DNA of 64,000 bases from Mycolicibacterium moriokaense (GTDB lineage: Bacteria; Actinomycetota; Actinomycetes; Mycobacteriales; Mycobacteriaceae), in the NCBI RefSeq assembly GCF_003201655.1, contig NZ_QJJU01000007.1:62001-126000 (forward strand). Reading direction: 5' to 3'. Positions 59,614-64,000 of the stretch are shown here, piece after piece (positions within the stretch are counted from its first letter, which is position 1; each line of letters starts with the position of its first letter). A program made the position numbers and the translations under genes. The notes below the pieces were generated by a model. That model had not been told where the DNA came from and searched no databases. It saw only the letters and a list, made by a program, of their open reading frames with translations.

Positions 59614-60699
59614 CTAGGCGAGCACGGGCTGCGGCGCCGCCGCCTTCATCTGGTGGAAGAGATCGACGTAGTACGGAACGCACTCGGCCATCGCCCGCTC
59701 GGTGGTGAACAACGGCTGGTAGCCAAGATCGCGATGTGCTTTGGCGATCGAGAAGTAGTTGTCAAGGTAAAGCCGTTCCACCGCAAGCGGTTCCAGCAGC
59801 GGCTTGGGCAGGCCCAAGCGGAAGTGGAACCACTGCCACACGGTCATGACGAACTTCACCAGTCGCCCCGACACCCAGAACTTCGGCCACGGTTGCCCGC
59901 ACGCCTCGACCACAGGCCGGGAGAATTCGAACATGTTGATCGGTTCACCGTCATTGATGAAGTACGCCTGGCCGGGTGCGGTGCCACCGGGCACCAGGTG
60001 CTCGGCGGCCAGGATGAAGCCGTGAATCAGGTTGTGTACGTAGGAGTTATCGAGTTTGACGTTCTTGTTGCCGACTAGCACCTTGACGTGTCCGGCCAGC
60101 ACGTTCTCGAACACCTTGCGGAACATCGTCTGATCGCCGCGGCCCCAGATGCCGCTCGGCCGGATCGAGCAGGTGAGGAGCCCGTCAACCCCGTTCTGCG
60201 ACAACACGAACCGCTCCGCCACCACCTTGGTCTCGGTGTACAGGTCGTTGAACCGTTCGGTGTAGGGCAGCGTTTCGTCGCCGCCCGAGATGCGCTGGCC
60301 ACCCATCACCACGCTGTTGGAGGCGGTGTAGACGAACCGCTTCACGCCGGCCGCCTGCGCGGCGTGCACGAGGTTCTTGGTGCCGTCGACGTTGACGGCG
60401 AAGCTGCGCTGCCGGTACTCCTCGGTGACCGACGCGCCGCCCATCAGGTCGATGATCGCCGCGGTGTGAATGATCGTGTCGATGCCGTCGACGGCCTTCG
60501 CGACGGTTTCGCCGTTGCAGATGTCGCCGGCAACCACCTCGAGCCGCGGATGGGCGGCCAGGCCAGAAGGGGCTCGGTCAAAGGAGCGGACGTGATGTCC
60601 GCGGTCCAGCAGTTCGGTCACCAGGTTGGCGCCGACGAAGCCCGAGCCTCCGGTGACGAGCACGCGGCCGAGTTCGGTGGTCAACGTTGAATCACCCAT
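59614..60699 (-). CDS. hsd: 3beta-hydroxysteroid dehydrogenase/isomerase
   Basis: A 361-residue extended-SDR 3beta-HSD, closely like M. tuberculosis Rv1106c, which oxidises cholesterol to cholestenone. VLVTGGSGFVGANLV binds NAD; Ser in TASNSVVMGG and YTETKVVAE form the YxxxK site; DNSYVHNLIHGFILAA and LEPLAVERLYLDNYFSIAKAHRDLGY are family blocks. I set the start at the ATG 60699 because TATGCT lies 7 nt before it; an ATG at 60711, four codons earlier, falls inside that box. The KstR-type site at 60715 agrees with sterol induction. Confidence 0.92.
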   Translation of the reverse strand: MGDSTLTTELGRVLVTGGSGFVGANLVTELLDRGHHVRSFDRAPSGLAAHPRLEVVAGDICNGETVAKAVDGIDTIIHTAAIIDLMGGASVTEEYRQRSFAVNVDGTKNLVHAAQAAGVKRFVYTASNSVVMGGQRISGGDETLPYTERFNDLYTETKVVAERFVLSQNGVDGLLTCSIRPSGIWGRGDQTMFRKVFENVLAGHVKVLVGNKNVKLDNSYVHNLIHGFILAAEHLVPGGTAPGQAYFINDGEPINMFEFSRPVVEACGQPWPKFWVSGRLVKFVMTVWQWFHFRLGLPKPLLEPLAVERLYLDNYFSIAKAHRDLGYQPLFTTERAMAECVPYYVDLFHQMKAAAPQPVLA

Positions 60700-60706
60700 G
60701 CGGCAG

Positions 60707-60712
60707 AGCATA
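60707..60712 (-). promoter_or_regulatory. -10 box of leaderless promoter, 3beta-HSD
   Basis: TATGCT on the minus strand with 7 nt (CTGCCGC) to the ATG at 60699. It contains the alternative upstream ATG, which favours the downstream one as the true start. Confidence 0.55.
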
Positions 60713-60714
60713 AC

Positions 60715-60728
60715 TGAAACGTGTTACA
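60715..60728. promoter_or_regulatory. KstR-type operator upstream of 3beta-HSD
   Basis: TGAAACGTGTTACA matches TnnAACnnGTTnnA and lies 2 nt upstream of the -10 box, between -10 and -35, where a repressor would block RNA polymerase. KstR control of mycobacterial 3beta-HSD genes is known. Confidence 0.75.
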
Positions 60729-60762
60729 GTTTCGACCCTCTTCGCCGGAGATCGTTCCAGAC

Positions 60763-60975
60763 TCAACTTTCGTCCTGGTCCTTGGAGGCCAGTGCCTCCT
60801 CCACCTTCTTGCGAGCGCCAGCTAAATGCTGTTCACAGCGTTTAGCCAGCTCCTCACCCCTTTCCCAGAGCTTTAGCGACGCATCTAAGTCCAGGCCGCC
60901 CTGCTCGAGCTGCTGGACGACTTCGATCAGTTCGTCGCGGGCTTCTTCGTACCCCAACTCACTAATAGGCTTCAT
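60763..60975 (-). CDS. xseB: exonuclease VII small subunit
   Basis: A 70-residue Xse[60 protein letters not shown] is the standard helical hairpin. Several copies bind one XseA and allow degradation of single-stranded DNA to short oligonucleotides. Its ATG follows the xseA stop without a gap (TGAATG), so translation is coupled. A short gap with the KstR site then separates it from 3beta-HSD. Confidence 0.93.
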   Translation of the reverse strand: MKPISELGYEEARDELIEVVQQLEQGGLDLDASLKLWERGEELAKRCEQHLAGARKKVEEALASKDQDES

Positions 60976-62208
60976 TCAGTGCCCCTCGATGCCCTGGCTG
61001 GTGGCGGTGACGGCCCCGTCGGCGACCCGTACCCGCAACCGTGTGCCCGCCGGAGCATCACCTGTTGAGCGCAACACTTCCGCGGCGGGCAGCGTCTGAA
61101 CCACCGCATAGCCGCGGGCGAGGGTGGCCGCCGGTCCCAGTGTGGACAGCCGGGCCGACAGGTGACCGATCCGGTCGGATTCGGCGCCGACGAGCCGACT
61201 GATGTCGCGGCGGGCGGTGGCGCGGGCCCGGTGGATCTCCTCGGCGCGCGCAGTGAGCGCGGCCAGCGGCTGGGCCAGCACCGGCCTGCTGCGCAGCTGC
61301 GAGATGGTGTGCTGCTCTCGGTGCACCCAGTTGCGCAGCGCCTGTGCGCTGCGTCTGCGGAGGTCGGTGACGAGTGCCTGTTCGGCAGCGGCGTCGGGTA
61401 CGACGCGTTTGGCGGCGTCGGTCGGGGTGGCCGTACGCAAGTCGGCGACGAGGTCGCACAGCGGGTTGTCCGGTTCGTGGCCGACGGCGCTGACGACGGG
61501 AGTGGTGCACGCCGCGATCGCGCGACACAGCGTCTCGTCGGAGAACGGCAGCAGGTCCTCGACGCTGCCGCCGCCGCGCGCGATGACGATCACGTCGACG
61601 GCGGCGTCGCGGTCCAGGTCGCGTAGCGCCTCGACGATCTGCGGGACGGCGTTGGGTCCCTGCACGACGGTGTTGCGCACCTCGAACCGCGCCGCGGGCC
61701 AGCGGCCGGTGGCGACGGTCATCACGTCACGCTCGGCGGCAGAGGCACGGCCGGTGATCAGCCCGATGGTGTCGGGCAGGAACGGGATCGGTCGCTTGAG
61801 TCGAGGGTCGAACAACCCTTCGGCGTGCAGCAGTTGGCGCAACCGTTCAATACGGGCGAGCAGCTCGCCGACTCCGACGGCGCGAATTTGGTTGACGCGC
61901 AACGAGAACGTCCCACGACCGACGAAGAAGTTCGGCCTGCCGAGCATGATCACTTGAGTGCCCTCGGTGAGTTTCACCGGGGCGTTATGAACCAGTTCTC
62001 GCGGACAGGTGATCTGCAGCGACATATCCGCTGCGGGGTCACGCAACGTGATGTAGGCGGTGCTGGAATTCGGGCGGACGTTCATCTGGGCGATCTGACC
62101 TTCGACCCAAACTGTGCCCAACTTGTCGATCCAGCCCTTGACCATCATTGCGACGGTGCGGACGGGGTATGGATTGTCCGCGGAGTTGGGTTCGGCGGAA
62201 GAAGTCAC
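60976..62208 (-). CDS. xseA: exonuclease VII large subunit
   Basis: A 410-residue XseA. The N-terminal OB fold ([35 protein letters not shown]) precedes the nuclease core ([77 protein letters not shown]). The C-terminal coiled coil binds XseB. It overlaps the preceding gene by 4 nt and abuts xseB, giving a tight three-gene operon as in Rv1109c-Rv1108c-Rv1107c. Confidence 0.95.
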   Translation of the reverse strand: MTSSAEPNSADNPYPVRTVAMMVKGWIDKLGTVWVEGQIAQMNVRPNSSTAYITLRDPAADMSLQITCPRELVHNAPVKLTEGTQVIMLGRPNFFVGRGTFSLRVNQIRAVGVGELLARIERLRQLLHAEGLFDPRLKRPIPFLPDTIGLITGRASAAERDVMTVATGRWPAARFEVRNTVVQGPNAVPQIVEALRDLDRDAAVDVIVIARGGGSVEDLLPFSDETLCRAIAACTTPVVSAVGHEPDNPLCDLVADLRTATPTDAAKRVVPDAAAEQALVTDLRRRSAQALRNWVHREQHTISQLRSRPVLAQPLAALTARAEEIHRARATARRDISRLVGAESDRIGHLSARLSTLGPAATLARGYAVVQTLPAAEVLRSTGDAPAGTRLRVRVADGAVTATSQGIEGH

Positions 62209-62768
62209 CTGGCGGTCGCGCGGGTGATCCTGTTGGCCAGCAGCGTCTGAAACGGTGCACGCGACTTGGTGGCGCCTTCGTAAGCCAGCAGGGTCTCGAG
62301 GTCGGCGACACGCAGCGACGTCAGCCGGGCCCGCAACTGGGCCAGCGTGAGCGACTCGTAGTCCAGCTCGGCGACGACATCGGGCGGGTCGGCCTTGGCG
62401 TGCTTCGCCTGATTGTCAGGCGTGGCGTCCGCGGCGTCCGGCTCACCGCCGGTGAACAGCGCGAAGCGGCCCTCGGTTAGGCGTTCGCCGTCGGTGCTCG
62501 GCCCGGCCGGCCTGCCGTCGTCGAGGTCCTCGTCGAACGTCGCCCACTCGGGTTGCTCATCCTTGGGGGGGAACAACTGGTCGAGTGTCTCGTCGCCCTT
62601 GTTGACCAGATCGGCGACGTCCTGCTGCATCTTCATCACGAGGTGGGCAAGCTGGCTCGCGACGGTCATCGGATACATCAGGATGTTCTGCGGAAGCTTG
62701 CGGGTTTCCTCGATGGCGGTCACCGCCGCGCCTACCAGCAGCCGGACGCCATATGGTGCAGTTGCCAT
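62205..62768 (-). CDS. lipid droplet-associated protein (Rv1109c-like)
   Basis: A 187-residue mycobacterial protein of the family annotated as lipid droplet-associated. The N-terminal half has an amphipathic stretch ([47 protein letters not shown]), then an acidic linker, and a C-terminal helical tail [46 protein letters not shown] that resembles SAP-like helical repeats. Start ATG 62768, with TAGTCT 7 nt upstream; it overlaps xseA by 4 nt. Function is not established. Confidence 0.82.
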   Translation of the reverse strand: MATAPYGVRLLVGAAVTAIEETRKLPQNILMYPMTVASQLAHLVMKMQQDVADLVNKGDETLDQLFPPKDEQPEWATFDEDLDDGRPAGPSTDGERLTEGRFALFTGGEPDAADATPDNQAKHAKADPPDVVAELDYESLTLAQLRARLTSLRVADLETLLAYEGATKSRAPFQTLLANRITRATAR

Positions 62769-62775
62769 GGCCACC

Positions 62776-62781
62776 AGACTA
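62776..62781 (-). promoter_or_regulatory. -10 box of leaderless promoter, xseA-xseB operon
   Basis: TAGTCT on the minus strand with 7 nt (GGTGGCC) to the ATG at 62768. Confidence 0.5.
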
Positions 62782-62809
62782 CGGCTGGCTTCTGTAGGTC
62801 GCGGGTCAG

Positions 62810-62815
62810 TACCCT
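62810..62815 (+). promoter_or_regulatory. -10 box of leaderless promoter, ispH
   Basis: TACCCT with 7 nt (TGGAACC) to the ATG at 62823. Confidence 0.5.
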
Positions 62816-62822
62816 TGGAACC

Positions 62823-63824
62823 ATGCCGCCGACGATAAATATGGGGATTCCGGGTGCGTCCAGCTCGGTGACCGGCGGTGCCACCGGTAAACGGGTGCTG
62901 CTGGCCGAGCCGCGCGGGTATTGCGCCGGCGTGGACCGCGCTGTGGAAACCGTGGAGCGCGCGCTGGAGAAGCACGGCGCACCGGTGTACGTGCGCCACG
63001 AGATCGTGCACAACGTCCACGTCGTCGAGACGCTGGCCGAAGCGGGCGCGATCTTCGTCGACGAGACCGACGAGGTGCCAGAGGGCTCGATCGTGGTCTT
63101 CTCCGCCCACGGCGTCGCGCCGACCGTGCACACCAGCGCCGCCGAGCGCAATCTTCAGGTGATCGACGCCACATGCCCGCTGGTCACCAAGGTTCACAAC
63201 GAGGCCAAGCGGTTCGCCCGCGACGACTACGACATCCTGCTGATTGGCCACGAGGGCCACGAGGAGGTCGTCGGCACCGCAGGCGAGGCGCCCGACCACG
63301 TGCAGCTGGTCGACGGACCGGACGCCGTCGACAACGTCACCGTCCGTGATGAGGACAAGGTGATCTGGCTGTCGCAGACCACGCTGAGCGTCGACGAGAC
63401 CATGGAAACCGTGCAGCGGCTGCGGCAGCGCTTCCCCAAGCTGCAGGACCCGCCAAGCGACGACATCTGCTACGCGACCCAGAACCGTCAGGTCGCGGTC
63501 AAGGCGATGGCCCCGGAGTGCCAATTGGTAATCGTGGTCGGCTCGCGCAACTCGTCGAATTCGGTGCGGCTGGTCGAGGTCGCGCTTGGCGCGGGATCTC
63601 AGGCGGCCCATCTGGTCGACTATGCCGACGACATCGACTCGGCCTGGCTTTCGGGGGTGACGACGGTCGGCGTGACCTCCGGCGCATCGGTGCCCGAGAT
63701 TCTGGTGCGCGGCGTGCTCGAGCGTCTCGCCGACTACGGCTATGACGTGGTGCAGCCAGTCACGACCGCGAACGAGACTCTGGTGTTCGCGCTGCCCCGG
63801 GAGATCCGCCCGGCGCGCGCGTGA
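62823..63824 (+). CDS. ispH: 4-hydroxy-3-methylbut-2-enyl diphosphate reductase
   Basis: A 333-residue IspH (LytB). The three iron-sulfur cysteines lie in [26 protein letters not shown] and [28 protein letters not shown] is the C-terminal diphosphate-binding motif. It makes IPP and DMAPP from HMBPP, the last step of the MEP pathway, feeding prenyl synthases such as the one at 30642. The start at ATG 62823 follows a leaderless-type promoter; a short non-conserved head of about 20 residues precedes the conserved core. Position equals Rv1110 (lytB2). Confidence 0.95.
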   Translation: MPPTINMGIPGASSSVTGGATGKRVLLAEPRGYCAGVDRAVETVERALEKHGAPVYVRHEIVHNVHVVETLAEAGAIFVDETDEVPEGSIVVFSAHGVAPTVHTSAAERNLQVIDATCPLVTKVHNEAKRFARDDYDILLIGHEGHEEVVGTAGEAPDHVQLVDGPDAVDNVTVRDEDKVIWLSQTTLSVDETMETVQRLRQRFPKLQDPPSDDICYATQNRQVAVKAMAPECQLVIVVGSRNSSNSVRLVEVALGAGSQAAHLVDYADDIDSAWLSGVTTVGVTSGASVPEILVRGVLERLADYGYDVVQPVTTANETLVFALPREIRPARA

Positions 63825-63876
63825 TGCGCTTGCGCCCCAAGCTGTTTGCGCTGTTCGCCACGCTGGTCGCGCAGCG

Positions 63877-64000
63877 CTAGACGTCGTACTCCCAGCTGTC
63901 GGCTTCCCAGGGACTGCGTGACGAGCGCGGCCGGGTCCGGTGCTGCTCGGCGCGGCTGTCGCCGTCCTCGGCGTCACCGCGGTAGCGCACCCGCGAGACC
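63877..64000 (-). CDS. C-terminus of a DUF6542/Rv1111c-like protein, 5' part beyond window
   Basis: The last 40 codons of a minus-strand gene, ending in RSSRSPWEADSWEYDV and a TAG at 63877-63879. The Arg/Asp-rich tail and the position convergent with ispH match the M. tuberculosis gene Rv1111c, whose N-terminal membrane part would lie outside the window. Only this tail can be seen, so the family call rests on place and tail sequence. Confidence 0.6.
   Translation of the reverse strand, partial: VSRVRYRGDAEDGDSRAEQHRTRPRSSRSPWEADSWEYDV

Noticed and set aside
63824..63880. An 18-codon frame ([10 protein letters not shown]...) whose ATG overlaps the ispH stop
   Set aside because: Too short to judge, no ribosome site beyond the overlap, and it ends inside the convergent gene. 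Could be translated by coupling, but nothing else supports it.
1..64000. tRNA, rRNA, CRISPR array, prophage or insertion sequence
   Set aside because: I found no cloverleaf-like intergenic sequence, no regular spaced repeats, and no transposase, integrase or phage proteins in any frame.

Overview
The window comes from a GC-rich, fast-growing Mycobacterium (Mycolicibacterium-type) chromosome. The evidence is gene content and order: from about 6.4 kb to the end, genes follow the M. tuberculosis H37Rv order Rv1062-Rv1111c almost one by one. These include two patatins, lpqV, echA8/echA9, fadA3, lipU, cbs, pra, metB, greA, mca, coaA, glyA, desA2, phoH2, fumC, glpX, 3beta-HSD, xseB/xseA and ispH. 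Many starts are GTG or TTG. Many genes look leaderless, with a TAnnnT-like box 6-8 nt before the start codon. I saw no rRNA, tRNA, CRISPR array or transposase. No stretch longer than 300 bases lacks a gene.

Layout. 0-5.7 kb: a truncated SCP-x-type thiolase, a rhodanese, a secreted DUF732 protein, an embR-pknH-like signalling pair, and a DapB-like oxidoreductase behind a KstR-type palindrome. 5.7-13.4 kb: secreted acid phosphatase, two convergent patatins, lipoprotein LpqV, a cysteine dioxygenase-rhodanese operon preceded by a tiny Cys-Cys upstream ORF, and an echA9-echA8-hydrolase operon. 13.5-25 kb: BI-1 protein, DUF559-type protein, thiolase, GDSL and LipU esterases, Cbs, two tandem proline-rich RDD proteins, a glutaryl-CoA-dehydrogenase-like gene, MetB and a GPP34 protein. 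25-34.8 kb: GreA, the mca operon (mycothiol), a hemolysin-III protein, a short-chain Z-prenyl diphosphate synthase, a run of membrane proteins and CoaA. 34.8-42.4 kb: DUF885 peptidase-like protein, an unusually long serine hydroxymethyltransferase, DesA2, phoAT-phoH2, polysaccharide deacetylase and a cation antiporter. 42.5-48.1 kb: two tandem 920-residue LuxR/LAL regulators. 48.2-53.3 kb: FumC, GlpX, DUF4245, dienelactone hydrolase and a frameshifted AI-2E-family transporter. 53.4-64 kb: two SDRs and an SRPBCC protein around a KstR-like operator, a sulfatase-HAD-formylglycine-generating-enzyme operon with a shrunken sulfatase remnant in front, 3beta-HSD with its own KstR site, exonuclease VII and IspH.

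Themes. Sulfur and thiol metabolism recurs (Cbs, MetB, cysteine dioxygenase, two rhodaneses, Mca, sulfatase plus its activator). So does lipid and sterol catabolism: three TnnAACnnGTTnnA palindromes sit in front of oxidoreductase genes, one of them 3beta-HSD. The accessory parts most worth a second look are the sulfatase region with its remnant, the Cys-Cys uORF, a 62-bp repeat present three times (once inside a coding region), the long SHMT at the glyA1 locus, and the tandem LAL regulators with a shared upstream element.
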